Source: Sphingobium sp. HWE2-09 (lineage in GTDB: Bacteria; Pseudomonadota; Alphaproteobacteria; Sphingomonadales; Sphingomonadaceae). From it: a DNA stretch of 64,000 bases. Each line of letters starts with the position of its first letter. Position 1 is the stretch's first letter. Positions 18,349 to 26,798 of the stretch are shown here, piece by piece. Position numbers and translations under genes: made by a program. The notes under the pieces are model-generated. The model did no database searches. It saw only the letters and a list, made by a program, of their open reading frames with translations, and had not been told where the DNA came from. The stretch is taken from the NCBI RefSeq assembly GCF_035989265.1, contig NZ_JAYKZX010000003.1, positions 2,790,001 through 2,854,000 of the forward strand, read 5' to 3'.

Positions 18349-18789
18349 CTAGAAGGGCTTCACGATTACGGCGATGACGATGACGGCAGCGGCGACGCCG
18401 GGGATTTCGTTCATCATGCGCAGTTGCTTGTCGCTGAGCGGGCGTTGGCCTTTCGCCAGCTTCTTCGTGTAGCCCGCGATCCAGCCATGATAGCCCGAAA
18501 GACCCAGGACGAAGAGCAGTTTCAAATGGAACCAGCCGAAGCTCCAAGCGCCGATTTCGACCATCAGCATCAGGCCGAACAGCCAGACCAGGGCGAGCGA
18601 GGGGTTGAGGATGATCTTGAGCAGGCGCGCCTCCCGCTCGATCCACTTCAGGTCTTCGGGCGATCCGGGCGCGGTTTCCTGATGATAGACGAAGAAGCGC
18701 GGCATCATGAACAGCCCCGCCATCAGGAAGATGACGAAGATGACATGGGCCGCTTTCACCCACAGATAGGCAGCGCCTAGAAAGGCCAT
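18349..18789 (-). CDS. hemJ: Protoporphyrinogen IX oxidase HemJ
   Basis: HemJ is the heme-containing membrane enzyme that oxidises protoporphyrinogen IX where HemG and HemY are absent. The 146-residue product has four hydrophobic segments and the family motifs WVKAAHVIFVIFLMAGLFMM (conserved histidine), LKLLFVLGLSGYHGW and a C-terminal MNEIPGVAA. It overlaps the hemE stop by one base (TAATG), so the two heme genes form one unit. This is stronger evidence than the older CopD-like label. Confidence 0.9.
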   Translation of the reverse strand: MAFLGAAYLWVKAAHVIFVIFLMAGLFMMPRFFVYHQETAPGSPEDLKWIEREARLLKIILNPSLALVWLFGLMLMVEIGAWSFGWFHLKLLFVLGLSGYHGWIAGYTKKLAKGQRPLSDKQLRMMNEIPGVAAAVIVIAVIVKPF

Positions 18790-19844
18790 TATTCCCGGTC
18801 TCCTTGTCGCACATAGCTAATGAGTGCTTCGACATGCGCAATGGGGGTGTCGGGCAAAATGCCATGGCCCAGATTCATGATATGCGGGCGATCTGCGAAG
18901 GCGGCGCGGATCGTGTCGACCGCCTCCTCCACGGCGCGGCCCCCGGCGATCAGCGCCAGCGGATCGAGATTGCCCTGTACCGGCATGCCGTGGGGCAGCG
19001 CTTGGTTCGCCCAGTGCGGATCGATGGTTTCGTCCACGCCGACCGCATCGACGCCGGTTTGCGCGGCATAATCGGCCAGCTTTGCGCCCGCGCCCTTGGG
19101 GAAGCCGATGATGGGGATGGTCGGGTGCAGCGCTTTCAGCTTTGCGACGATCCGCTTGTTCGGTTCGATCACCCAGCGCTGGAACTGGGCGGGCGACAGG
19201 CTGCCGGCCCAGCTGTCGAACAGTTGCACCGCCTCCACGCCCGCGTCGATCTGGCCGGAGAGATAGACGACGGTGGCGTCGATGATCGCGTCGATCAGCG
19301 CTGCGAAGCGATCGGGTTGGTTATAGGCCATGCGGCGGGCGAGGCCGTGATCCTTGCTGCCCTGCCCCGCCACCATATAGGTCGCGACCGTCCAAGGGCT
19401 GCCTGCAAAGCCCAGGAAGGTGACCGAGGGGTCCAGCGCCGCCTTCACCTGCCGCACCGTTTCATAGACAGCCTCAAACCGGGTGAAATCGGGTGTCAGC
19501 GTGGCAAGGTCGGTGTCGGCCAGGATCGGGGCGAGGCGTGGGCCTTCGCCTGCCTCGAACCACAAATTCTGTCCCATGGCATAGGGGACGATCAAGATGT
19601 CGGAAAAGAGGATCGCGCCGTCGAAGCCGAAACGGCGCAACGGCTGGAGCGTGACTTCGGCGGCGGCCGGGCTGTCATAGACGAGTTCGAGGAAGCCGCC
19701 CTTTTCCGCCCGGAGTGCGCGATATTCGGGCAGATAGCGGCCCGCCTGGCGCATCAGCCACATCGGCGGCACGGCGGGGCGTTCCCCCTGAAGGACGGCC
19801 ATGAGCGGTTTGGCTGGACGGTCGCTCGGCGCGTCGGGGGTCAT
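18789..19844 (-). CDS. hemE: Uroporphyrinogen decarboxylase HemE
   Basis: HemE removes four carboxyl groups from uroporphyrinogen III in heme synthesis. The product is about 351 residues and shows PPMWLMRQAGRYLPEYR at the N terminus, FSDILIVPYAMG, GFAGSPWTVATYM and a C-terminal FNLGHGI-like NLGHGILPDTP. The start at 19844 (MTPDAPSDRP) is preceded by a GAGAGAGAG purine run; a longer in-frame extension to 19940 is not credible because it would run into the origin region. Its promoter lies in the presumed oriC, as for Caulobacter hemE; TATAAAAT is visible at about 19875 on the minus strand. Confidence 0.95.
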   Translation of the reverse strand: MTPDAPSDRPAKPLMAVLQGERPAVPPMWLMRQAGRYLPEYRALRAEKGGFLELVYDSPAAAEVTLQPLRRFGFDGAILFSDILIVPYAMGQNLWFEAGEGPRLAPILADTDLATLTPDFTRFEAVYETVRQVKAALDPSVTFLGFAGSPWTVATYMVAGQGSKDHGLARRMAYNQPDRFAALIDAIIDATVVYLSGQIDAGVEAVQLFDSWAGSLSPAQFQRWVIEPNKRIVAKLKALHPTIPIIGFPKGAGAKLADYAAQTGVDAVGVDETIDPHWANQALPHGMPVQGNLDPLALIAGGRAVEEAVDTIRAAFADRPHIMNLGHGILPDTPIAHVEALISYVRQGDRE

Positions 19845-20138
19845 CGTGACTCTCTCTCTTATAATTAAGATTTTATAGGGATGATGGAGATAGTAGGTCG
19901 GTTGGCAGCGGGGTTTATGCGTTGCGCCCGGATTTGCCAACAGCTTGACTCAAGCGACCCACGCTTTGCGGTCCGAGTCAGTCCAGTCATCCCCATTATC
20001 CACAGGCTGTGGATGGAATTGGGGGTCTGTTGGGGGCGTGTGGATAAGTTTTCCGTCTATGGGGACGGCGGAAAGCGGGGTTTTTATCCCCCATTTCCTC
20101 CCTTGCTTTATCCACAGCCTACCCACAGAGATAGGCCC
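19845..20138. other. oriC: Probable chromosomal replication origin, oriC
   Basis: This gap lies between divergent hemE and the DUF299 gene, the location of the Caulobacter origin. It contains three perfect DnaA boxes (TTATCCACA) at 19996-20004 (+), 20039-20047 (-) and 20108-20116 (+), and a weaker one at 20008-20016 (-). A local AT-rich stretch near hemE (19858-19877) could be the unwinding element. GANTC sites, the CcrM methylation target, occur at 19848, 19947 and 19975, with another at 20169. No CtrA-type TTAA-N7-TTAA site is obvious. Gene orientation flips here. Confidence 0.85.
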
Positions 20139-20966
20139 ATGGCGCGCATCCACCTGCATCTTCTGTCTGACTCCACCGGCGAAACGCTGGAGAATATCGC
20201 CAAGGCGGCGATCGGCCTTTTCGAAAATGTCGAAGCGATCCGGCATTTCTGGCCGATGGTGCGGTCCGAAGTCCATCTCGACCGGATCATGGAGGAGATC
20301 AGCGCCAATCCGGGGCTGGTGCTGTTCACCCTGACCAACCATATGCTGCGGCGGCGGCTGGAGACGCGGTGCCGGGCGCTGGGCCTGCCCCATGTCGCCG
20401 CGCTCGACAGCGTGGCCGATGCGCTCTCCAACATATTGGGGCAGGAAACGCGGACGCGGCCCGGGCGCAAACATATATTGGACGAAGCCTATTTCGCCCG
20501 GATCGAGGCGATCCAGTTCACTATCGCCCATGACGATGGCGTGGGCCATGAAAATTGGGAAGAGGCCGATATATTGCTGGCGGGCGTATCGCGTGCATCC
20601 AAGACGCCGACGTCGATCTATCTTGCCAATCGCGGGTACAAGACCGCCAATATCCCGCTGGTGCCGGAATCGCCGCCGCCGCGCAGCCTCTATAGCTTGA
20701 AGCATCCCATGGTCGTGGGCCTGACGGTCAGCCCCGAACGGCTGATCCAGATCCGGCGCAACCGGTTGCTGTCGCTCAATCAGGCGCCCGAAACCGCCTA
20801 TGTCGATAATGAGAAGGTGCAGGAGGAATTGTCCTTCGCCCGGCGGATGTTCGCCGACAATGGCTGGCCGGTGATCGACATGACCAGGCGATCGATCGAG
20901 GAAGCGGCCGCCGCGATCATCAACCTGTTCAACGATCGCGAACTAGCCGAAGGGATCGAACCATGA
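20139..20966 (+). CDS. DUF299 kinase/pyrophosphorylase, PEP synthase or pyruvate phosphate dikinase regulator
   Basis: The 275-residue product belongs to the family of bifunctional regulators that phosphorylate and dephosphorylate PEP synthase or pyruvate phosphate dikinase. The family N terminus HLLSDSTGETLENIAKA is clear, and the P-loop-like GVSRASKTPTSIYLA lies near residue 150. The start ATG 20139 is chosen from this N terminus; an open frame reaching back to 19881 covers the DnaA boxes and is rejected. Its stop overlaps the maf start (ATGA). A DUF299 gene beside hemE is the classic alphaproteobacterial origin neighbour. Confidence 0.9.
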   Translation: MARIHLHLLSDSTGETLENIAKAAIGLFENVEAIRHFWPMVRSEVHLDRIMEEISANPGLVLFTLTNHMLRRRLETRCRALGLPHVAALDSVADALSNILGQETRTRPGRKHILDEAYFARIEAIQFTIAHDDGVGHENWEEADILLAGVSRASKTPTSIYLANRGYKTANIPLVPESPPPRSLYSLKHPMVVGLTVSPERLIQIRRNRLLSLNQAPETAYVDNEKVQEELSFARRMFADNGWPVIDMTRRSIEEAAAAIINLFNDRELAEGIEP

Positions 20967-21570
20967 TCGTGCTCGCATCGCAAAGCGCCAGCCGCAAGGC
21001 GATGCTGACGGCGGCGCAGGTGCCGTTCGAGACGCTGTCGCCGGGCGTGGATGAGGAGGCCGCGAAGGAAGCCTTGCGCGCCGACGGGCTGGACGCCCGC
21101 GCGCTGGCCGATGCGCTGGCGGAGTTGAAGGCGCTCAAAGTGTCGCGCCGGGTGCCGGGGGACTGGTGCTGGGATGCGACCAGACGCTGAGTCTGGGCGA
21201 TGGCGGTGAGGATCGCGGCGTGATGATCGACAAGGCGGTCGATCGGGCCGATGCGGCGCGGATTTTGCGCCTGCTGTCCGGCCGCGTCCATCATCTGCAC
21301 AGCGCGGCGGTGATCGTATTGAATGGCGAGCCGATCTGGCGCCATGTCGAGCGGGTACGGATGACGGTGCGGCCTTTGTCCGACGCGTTCATCGACGCCT
21401 ATCTCGATGCCGACTGGGCCGAACTGCGCTGGTGCGTGGGTTGTTACCGGATCGAGGGACCGGGCGCGCAGCTGTTCAGCAAGGTCGAGGGCAGCCAGTT
21501 TGCGATTCAGGGGCTGCCGCTGCTGCCGCTGCTTGACTTTCTGCGCGTGCGCGGCGTTTTGGCGGCATGA
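20963..21570 (+). pseudogene. maf: Maf-like nucleotide pyrophosphatase, broken by one missing base
   Basis: Maf proteins hydrolyse non-canonical or modified nucleoside triphosphates. The first frame gives MIVLASQSASRKAML (phosphate-binding SxSRK) up to VPGDW. The second frame, from about 21167, resumes with VLGCDQTLSLGDGG and IDKAVDRADA and runs to the C terminus. The span is 608 bases; adding one G in the TGGTG at 21164-21168 gives a continuous 202-residue protein reading GDWVLGCDQTL. The gene overlaps its neighbours at both ends (ATGA), so the operon is otherwise intact. A sequencing error is as likely as a true frameshift. Confidence 0.82.
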
Positions 21571-22391
21571 GCGACGCCCTCCCCTATGCCGAAGTGATCG
21601 GTGACCCGATCGCGCACAGCAAATCCCCGCTGATTCACAATTTCTGGCTGAACGCGCTGGATATCGAAGCGGAGTATCGCAAGACCCATGTGACGCCGCA
21701 GGGGCTGGCGGCCTATTTCCTGCAGCGACGGTCCGATCCTGACTGGCTGGGGTGCAACGTCACCCTGCCCCACAAGATCGCAGTGATGGACTATACCGAC
21801 GATCCGGGCGGCGTGCGGGAACGGATCGGCGCGATGAACACCATCGCCAGCGAAACCGGCGGGCCGCTCATCGGCACCAATACAGATGCGGGCGGCTTCC
21901 TCCAGCCATTGTTGCGCGACAAGTGGAAGGGTCGCAGCGCGGTCGTCATCGGATCGGGCGGGGCGGCGCGGGCGATCCTGTTCGCGCTCGACAGCCTGGG
22001 CGTAGCCGACATCACGATCATGGCGCGCGACGTGGACAAGGCGCAGGCGCTGTTCGCCCGTAGCGGCGCACCGGGCCGGGTGATCGGCATGACCGACGCA
22101 CTGCCCACTGCCGACCTGCTGGTCAATTCGACGTCGCTCGGCATGGCGGGGCAGCCGTTGCTGGAACTGGACCTCTCGCCTTTGGCGGACGGGGCGACGG
22201 TCTATGACATCGTCTATGCGCCGCTGGAGACGGACTTGCTCAAGGCCGCGAAGGCGCGGGGTTTGAAGACGCTGGACGGGCTGGAGATGCTGATCGGCCA
22301 GGCGGCGCTGGCGTTCGATATCTTTTTCGATGCGCAGGCACCCCGCGACCTGGATGAGGAATTGCGCGCGCTGCTGCTCGCTGCACCCTAA
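21567..22391 (+). CDS. aroE: Shikimate dehydrogenase AroE
   Basis: AroE reduces 3-dehydroshikimate to shikimate with NADPH in aromatic amino acid synthesis. The 274-residue protein shows the substrate motif GDPIAHSKSPLIHN at the N terminus, NVTLPHK with the catalytic lysine, NTDAGGF, and the nucleotide-binding GSGGAARAILFAL near residue 130. The ATG overlaps the maf stop and the TAA overlaps the coaE ATG (TAATG), so it sits inside a tightly packed operon just right of oriC. Confidence 0.94.
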   Translation: MSDALPYAEVIGDPIAHSKSPLIHNFWLNALDIEAEYRKTHVTPQGLAAYFLQRRSDPDWLGCNVTLPHKIAVMDYTDDPGGVRERIGAMNTIASETGGPLIGTNTDAGGFLQPLLRDKWKGRSAVVIGSGGAARAILFALDSLGVADITIMARDVDKAQALFARSGAPGRVIGMTDALPTADLLVNSTSLGMAGQPLLELDLSPLADGATVYDIVYAPLETDLLKAAKARGLKTLDGLEMLIGQAALAFDIFFDAQAPRDLDEELRALLLAAP

Positions 22392-22984
22392 TGAAAATCT
22401 ATGGGCTCACCGGATCGATCGGCATGGGCAAGTCGGCGGTGGCGGCGATGTTGCGGCGCGAAGGCGTGCCCGTGTTCGATGCCGATGCGCAGGTGCACGC
22501 GCTGCAGGGACCGGGCGGCGCGCTGCTGCCCGCGATCGAGGCGCGCTTTCCCGGCACGACCGGGCCGCGAGGCGTCGACCGGGCGAAGCTGGGCTCGGCG
22601 GTGTTCGGCCATCCGCAGGAACGCAAGGCGCTGGAGGCGATCGTCCATCCCGCCGTGCGGGCGGCGCGCGCGCGGTTCCTGCGTCGCCATCGATCGCGCG
22701 CGTTCGTGGTGCTGGATATTCCTTTATTGTTCGAAACCCATGGGCACCGGCGTCTGGACGGGGTGATCGTCGTCACCGCCCCGGCATGGAAGCAGCGCAA
22801 GCGGGTGCTGGCGCGGCCGGGCATGACGGCGGCGAAGTTCCGCCAGATTTTGGCGCTGCAGACGCCCGACTCGCAAAAGCGGCGACGGGCGGACCATATC
22901 ATCCACACCGGCACGACCTTTACCGCCACGCGTGCGCAGGTGCGCCGTCTGGTCGCTTGCCTTGGCGCGCAGACAGGTGGATAA
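22391..22984 (+). CDS. coaE: Dephospho-CoA kinase CoaE
   Basis: CoaE adds the 3' phosphate that completes coenzyme A. The 197-residue protein has the P-loop GLTGSIGMGKSAVA at residues 5-18, FDADAQVHAL with the catalytic aspartate, and the lid region KQRKRVLARPGMT. It is translationally coupled to aroE (TAATG), and dnaQ follows after about 30 bases. With panC also in the window, two steps of CoA supply lie close to the origin. Confidence 0.93.
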   Translation: MKIYGLTGSIGMGKSAVAAMLRREGVPVFDADAQVHALQGPGGALLPAIEARFPGTTGPRGVDRAKLGSAVFGHPQERKALEAIVHPAVRAARARFLRRHRSRAFVVLDIPLLFETHGHRRLDGVIVVTAPAWKQRKRVLARPGMTAAKFRQILALQTPDSQKRRRADHIIHTGTTFTATRAQVRRLVACLGAQTGG

Positions 22985-23017
22985 GGGTTGGCCCATAGAG
23001 TCGATATGAAGAGGGCG

Positions 23018-23710
23018 ATGCGCGAGATTATTTTCGATACCGAAACGACAGGGTTCGACCCGGCATCCGGTGACAGGATGGTCGAGATCGGCTGCATCGA
23101 GTTGATCAACCGCGTGCCCAGCGGCCGCACTTTCCACGCTTATTATAATCCCCAGCGCGACATGCCCGCCGCGGCCGAAGCGGTGCATGGCCTGTCGAGC
23201 CATTTCCTGTTGGACAAGCCGCTGTTCCACAGCGGAGTCGCCGACCTGCTCGCCTTTTTGGAGGACAGCCCGCTGGTCGCGCATAATGCGCGGTTCGATT
23301 TCGGATTCCTCAACCATGAATTGAAACTGTGCGGCCATCCCGACGTGTCGCTCGATCGGATGATCGATACCGTCGCGATCGCCCGCACCCTGCATCCCGG
23401 CGCCAAGCACAGCCTGGACGCACTGTGCACCCGATACGGCATCGACCGCAGCCATCGCATCAAGCATGGCGCGCTGCTGGACGCCGAATTGCTGGCGCAA
23501 CTCTATATCGAACTGACCGGCGGCCGTCAGATCGGCCTGGGTCTGGCACAGGAGGCGGACAAAGAGATCGTCGGGGTGGAACTGACGGCGAGCGCCGTGG
23601 TTCGCCCCTTGCGACCTGCGCGTATCTTCACACCCAGCGCGCAGGAGCTGGAGCGACATGCAGCGTTTATCGCGACGCTGACCAAGCCGCTCTGGCTGGA
23701 GGAGGCATAG
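23018..23710 (+). CDS. dnaQ: DNA polymerase III epsilon subunit DnaQ (3'-5' exonuclease)
   Basis: DnaQ is the proofreading exonuclease of the replicative polymerase. The roughly 230-residue protein has ExoI (FDTETTGFDP), ExoII (HNARFDFGFLNHEL) and ExoIII (KHGALLDAELLAQLY) motifs with the catalytic acidic residues. The C-terminal part (RPARIFTPSAQELERHAAFI) would bind the polymerase alpha subunit. The start is uncertain: the family N terminus MREIIFDTE favours 23018, though ATG 23006 is also in frame. It is the last gene of the packed run that begins at DUF299. Confidence 0.92.
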   Translation: MREIIFDTETTGFDPASGDRMVEIGCIELINRVPSGRTFHAYYNPQRDMPAAAEAVHGLSSHFLLDKPLFHSGVADLLAFLEDSPLVAHNARFDFGFLNHELKLCGHPDVSLDRMIDTVAIARTLHPGAKHSLDALCTRYGIDRSHRIKHGALLDAELLAQLYIELTGGRQIGLGLAQEADKEIVGVELTASAVVRPLRPARIFTPSAQELERHAAFIATLTKPLWLEEA

Positions 23711-23783
23711 ACCCTATCGGATCCATGCCTCCAGACAACCGGGCCGTCTTCCTGGCGATCCGGCAAGAATAAGGAGAAGACAT

Positions 23784-24380
23784 ATGGACATTCGCATTTC
23801 CGGGCATCAGGTCGAAACGGGTGAAGCGCTCAAGAGCCACGTCACCGACCGTTTGGAGGCGATGGCTGAGAAATATTTCTCCCGCACGATTTCCGCCCAG
23901 GTGACTTTTCGCAAAGCGCCGCATGGCGCCTTCCACTGCGACATCGTCTGCCATGTGATGACCGGCCTGATCCTGAAGGGGTCGGGCGAGGCGCAGGACG
24001 CGCATCCCGCCTTCGACCAGACGTCCGATCGTATCGAAAAGCAGTTGCGCCGCTATATGCGCCGTCTGAAGGACCGCAGCGGTCAGGCCGCCGCCGCTGA
24101 AGCGCAGCGGGCCAATGGCTATAGCATCGATGATATCGACGGCGCGGGCTATACCATCTTCGCAGGTGGCGGCGAAGGTGAGGAAGAGGCGGAGGACGCC
24201 CCGCTGATCGTCGCGGAGACCCGCGTCGATATTCCCGAAGCGAGCGTGTCGGACGCGGTGATGATGCTGGACCTGCGCAACACCAACGCGCTGCTGTTCA
24301 TGAATGCGGGAACGTCGGCCTATAATATGGTCTATCGCCGCCATGACGGGACCATTGGGTGGGTCGAACCGCGCGCCTGA
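23784..24380 (+). CDS. hpf: Ribosome hibernation promoting factor, long form
   Basis: Long HPF binds the decoding channel of idle ribosomes and dimerises them through its C-terminal domain. The 198-residue product has the N-terminal S30EA domain (MDIRISGHQVETGEALKSHV, residues 1-110) and the C-terminal dimerisation domain with DAVMMLDLRNTNALLFMN and a final DGTIGWVEPR. A good AAGGAG lies eight bases before the ATG. ptsN follows, a pairing typical of rpoN-linked regions, although rpoN itself is not here. The DNA of its last codons is duplicated just beyond the stop. Confidence 0.93.
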   Translation: MDIRISGHQVETGEALKSHVTDRLEAMAEKYFSRTISAQVTFRKAPHGAFHCDIVCHVMTGLILKGSGEAQDAHPAFDQTSDRIEKQLRRYMRRLKDRSGQAAAAEAQRANGYSIDDIDGAGYTIFAGGGEGEEEAEDAPLIVAETRVDIPEASVSDAVMMLDLRNTNALLFMNAGTSAYNMVYRRHDGTIGWVEPRA

Positions 24381-24419
24381 CGCCGCAGATGGTGGGCGGG
24401 TCCAACCGCGCGCCTGACG
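24361..24419. repeat. Direct duplication at the hpf stop codon
   Basis: The 22 bases 24361-24382, which end hpf and include its TGA, recur at 24398-24419 with one mismatch, 37 bases apart. Flanking bases are also similar, so this looks like a short tandem duplication. Confidence 0.7.
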
Positions 24420-24459
24420 AACCGGGTCGCGGCGGGGGAAGTCGCCCCGTCGCCCCCCG

Positions 24460-24514
24460 GCCCGGCCCCGGCCCCCTGTTGACCTGACGGTGCGGGGGGC
24501 TTATGGGGCCGGGC
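24460..24514 (+). terminator. Possible terminator of hpf
   Basis: GCCCGGCCCC (24460-24469) pairs perfectly with GGGGCCGGGC (24505-24514), with a 35-base loop, followed by TTTCAT. The long loop and short T run make this a weak candidate. Confidence 0.4.
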
Positions 24515-24577
24515 TTTCATAGTCCGAGGACTAGCGCGTAGATTGTGCCCGCGCGGCTCGGCCGTTTCGGATTTACC

Positions 24578-25048
24578 ATGGTTACTTTCAACGACATCGT
24601 CGCGCCCGAAGCGCTCGCTACGGGCCTGTCGGCGAACGGCAAGAAGCAGTTGTTCCAGAAGATCGCGGCGCTGGCCGCCTGCGCCTATGATCTGGACGCG
24701 GACGAGGTGGGCGACGCGCTGTTCGAGCGCGAGCGGCTGGGGTCGACCGGGTTCGGCGGCGGCGTCGCCATTCCCCATGCCAAGATTGCGGGCCTGAGCA
24801 AGATGTGCGGTGTTGTCGTCCTGCTCGATCCGGCGGTGCCGTTCGACGCGGTGGACGATGCGCCGGTCGATGTCGTCTTCGCCCTGCTGTCGCCGGTGGA
24901 CAGCGGCGCGGAACATTTGAAGACGCTTGCACGGGTGTCGCGCTATCTGCGTGACGAGGGCCAGGTGAGCCGGTTGCGCGGCGCACAGTCGACCGGCGCG
25001 CTGCACGCGCTGCTGGCGGGCGGCGACGGGGCGCGTGACGCTGCCTGA
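24578..25048 (+). CDS. ptsN: Nitrogen phosphotransferase IIA protein PtsN
   Basis: PtsN (EIIA-Ntr) is the terminal phosphoacceptor of the regulatory PTS and influences potassium, nitrogen and stress responses. The roughly 156-residue protein has the family pattern, with the phosphorylated histidine in GGGVAIPHAKI near residue 66 and the core VVLLDPAVPFDAVDDAPVDVVFALL. The ATG at 24578 (MVTFNDIV) is preferred over an upstream GTG-type start at 24545. Its 3' end overlaps the thioesterase gene by 14 bases. Confidence 0.9.
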   Translation: MVTFNDIVAPEALATGLSANGKKQLFQKIAALAACAYDLDADEVGDALFERERLGSTGFGGGVAIPHAKIAGLSKMCGVVVLLDPAVPFDAVDDAPVDVVFALLSPVDSGAEHLKTLARVSRYLRDEGQVSRLRGAQSTGALHALLAGGDGARDAA

Positions 25049-25517
25049 AACGACGCCTGAGCGGCCGCCCGTCGCCAGTGGCGAAGCGGCGCATTTCCGC
25101 GCGCTCGAAAATCTCTATCGCTCCGCGCCGATCAATCGCCTGTTCCGATCGGACCTGACGATCAGCGAGCCGGGCCGGTCGGTGATCGATTTCGAGGTCG
25201 ATGAAAGCCAGTTCCATGCGGCTGGCGCAGTCCATGGCACCGTTTATTTCAAGATGCTGGACGATGCGGCCTTCTATGCGGCCAACAGTCTGGTCAGCGA
25301 CCGTTTCCTGCTGACGACCGCCTTCAACCTGCTGTTCACCCGGCCGATCGGCCCCGGCCGAATCCGCGCCGAAGGCCGCTGGATCAGCGGCAAGCGCCGC
25401 GTCTATGTGGCGGAGGCCAGCCTGATCGACAGCGATGGCGAAGAGGTGGGACGGGGCACCGGCACCTTCATGCGATCGCAATTTCCGCTGTCGTCGCTGC
25501 CGGGCTATGGCCGCTGA
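25035..25517 (+). CDS. PaaI-like hotdog-fold thioesterase
   Basis: The 160-residue product has a hotdog fold pattern: AVHGTVYFKMLDDAAFYAAN carries the HG and acidic residue of PaaI-type thioesterases, followed by TAFNLLFTRPIGPGRIRAEG and a final strand with GRGTGTFMRS. Such enzymes hydrolyse acyl-CoA thioesters; the substrate is unknown. The GTG start lies inside the end of ptsN, and the stop overlaps the next gene, so the three are likely co-translated. Confidence 0.85.
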   Translation: MTLPETTPERPPVASGEAAHFRALENLYRSAPINRLFRSDLTISEPGRSVIDFEVDESQFHAAGAVHGTVYFKMLDDAAFYAANSLVSDRFLLTTAFNLLFTRPIGPGRIRAEGRWISGKRRVYVAEASLIDSDGEEVGRGTGTFMRSQFPLSSLPGYGR

Positions 25518-25848
25518 GGCGCGGCTCACCAGCGCGATGCTGGTGGGGGCATTGCGGCGGCGGGTGAACGCGGCCGGGGGCTTTGCCACGATCCTGGTCA
25601 AGGGCGACGAGATCAGCGGCGTGATTCTGGTGCAAACGCTGGAAAAGGGGCGCGAATCCGGCCTTTTCGAACGGGTATCGAACTTTGCCGGGGGTTACGC
25701 GTTGATGCGCTGTGGTCCTTCGCCTGAAGAAGGGCCGGATGCGCTGGCCGACTATGTCTCGCGCCGCCGCAGGTCGGACCCCGACCTGTGGATAATAGAA
25801 CTCGACATCCCGGAAGCGGAACGGTTCGCCGCTGAAACGATCTGCTGA
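25507..25848 (+). CDS. DUF1491 family protein
   Basis: The product of about 113 residues (from MAAEARLTSAML) matches the small alphaproteobacterial DUF1491 family: the start LTSAMLVGALRRRVNAAGGFATILVKG-type region, a central GRESGLFER, and a C-terminal DPDLWIIELD. Function is unknown. The start at 25507 lies inside the thioesterase gene end; a longer in-frame start at 25435 would overlap more and lacks family support. No signal peptide or membrane segment is visible. Confidence 0.8.
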   Translation: MAAEARLTSAMLVGALRRRVNAAGGFATILVKGDEISGVILVQTLEKGRESGLFERVSNFAGGYALMRCGPSPEEGPDALADYVSRRRRSDPDLWIIELDIPEAERFAAETIC

Positions 25849-26022
25849 TCGTTGACTCATCGATATGGTTTGGGCACAGGCCGCCCACGCCAACGCGCAG
25901 GTTGCCGACATCGTCCAATGGGGGGCGGGACCGGTAAACACGCAGACGGGGGGCGGCCGAACGTCATAGAATATCGGTGAAAACGACGTTTCCGGCCAAG
26001 AACCGCATGATTTTGAGCCGTA

Positions 26023-26688
26023 ATGAGTTTTCGTCTTAAAGCTGCGATCGTCGCAGCCTTTGCCTTATCCGCCGCCGCTGCCGTCTCGGCATCGGACATG
26101 TCGATCGCCGGCGAATCGATTGCCAGCGCCACCTCCCTCCCCCAGACGTTCCCGCAAACGTCCCCGACCGGCGCGCAGTCCGCCGTCATTTTCGCCGCGC
26201 CGCGTGAAGTCACGCAGCCGCTGGCATCGGCCAAGAAGGCCGACCCCGATTTTTCCACGCACAGCGACGCGCAGGCAACCAGCCTCGCTGCTCTGGTCGA
26301 CGCCCAAGGCGCGCCCGAGGAGCTGGACGGCGACATGAAGTGCCTGGCCGGTGCGGTCTATTTCGAATCCAAGGGTGAAAGCCTGGAAGGCCAGCTGGCC
26401 GTAGCGCGCGTGATCATCAATCGCGCCAAGTCCGGCCGCTTCGCAGACAGCCTGTGCGGCGTCGTCTATCAGCCGAGCCAGTTCAGCTTCGTGCGCGGCG
26501 GCGGCATGCCCCCGGTTCGCGCCGAAAGCCGCAGCTGGCGCGAAGCCGTCGCCATCGCCCAGATCGCGGCGAACGACAGCTGGGACAGCCGCGCGGAAGG
26601 CGCGCTCTTCTTCCACGCCCGCCGCGTGTCGCCGGGCTGGGGCAAGGCCAAGCTGGCGATGATCGACAATCATATCTTCTATCGGTGA
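26023..26688 (+). CDS. SleB-type cell wall hydrolase, secreted
   Basis: The 221-residue product starts with a signal peptide (about residues 1-23, AAAVSAS) and a low-complexity stretch, then carries the SleB/hydrolase_2 domain from about residue 105: CLAGAVYFESKGESLEGQ (catalytic glutamate), VARVIINRAKSGRF and FSFVRGG. These domains are lytic transglycosylase-like and remodel peptidoglycan. It stands alone, with a good terminator 46 bases after its stop. The 174 bases upstream hold its promoter but no clear motif. Confidence 0.88.
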   Translation: MSFRLKAAIVAAFALSAAAAVSASDMSIAGESIASATSLPQTFPQTSPTGAQSAVIFAAPREVTQPLASAKKADPDFSTHSDAQATSLAALVDAQGAPEELDGDMKCLAGAVYFESKGESLEGQLAVARVIINRAKSGRFADSLCGVVYQPSQFSFVRGGGMPPVRAESRSWREAVAIAQIAANDSWDSRAEGALFFHARRVSPGWGKAKLAMIDNHIFYR

Positions 26689-26733
26689 GGATCGGGCGCG
26701 CGACGCGCGCCGGTTCGTGTTGGCGAAACTTGC

Positions 26734-26766
26734 AAGGTCGGTTCGGTTCATCCGAATCGGCCTTTT
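26734..26766 (+). terminator. Intrinsic terminator after the SleB-type hydrolase gene
   Basis: GGTCGGTTCGG and CCGAATCGGCC pair over 11 bp (with two G-U pairs) around a short loop, and TTTTCATTT follows directly. Confidence 0.7.
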
Positions 26767-26798
26767 CATTTGTTCCCTTCCTGTTCTAAGATGGCGCG

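Noticed and set aside
19881..20138. In-frame extension of the DUF299 gene upstream to 19881
   Set aside because: It would translate the DnaA-box region; the family N terminus HLLSDSTGET starts just after ATG 20139.
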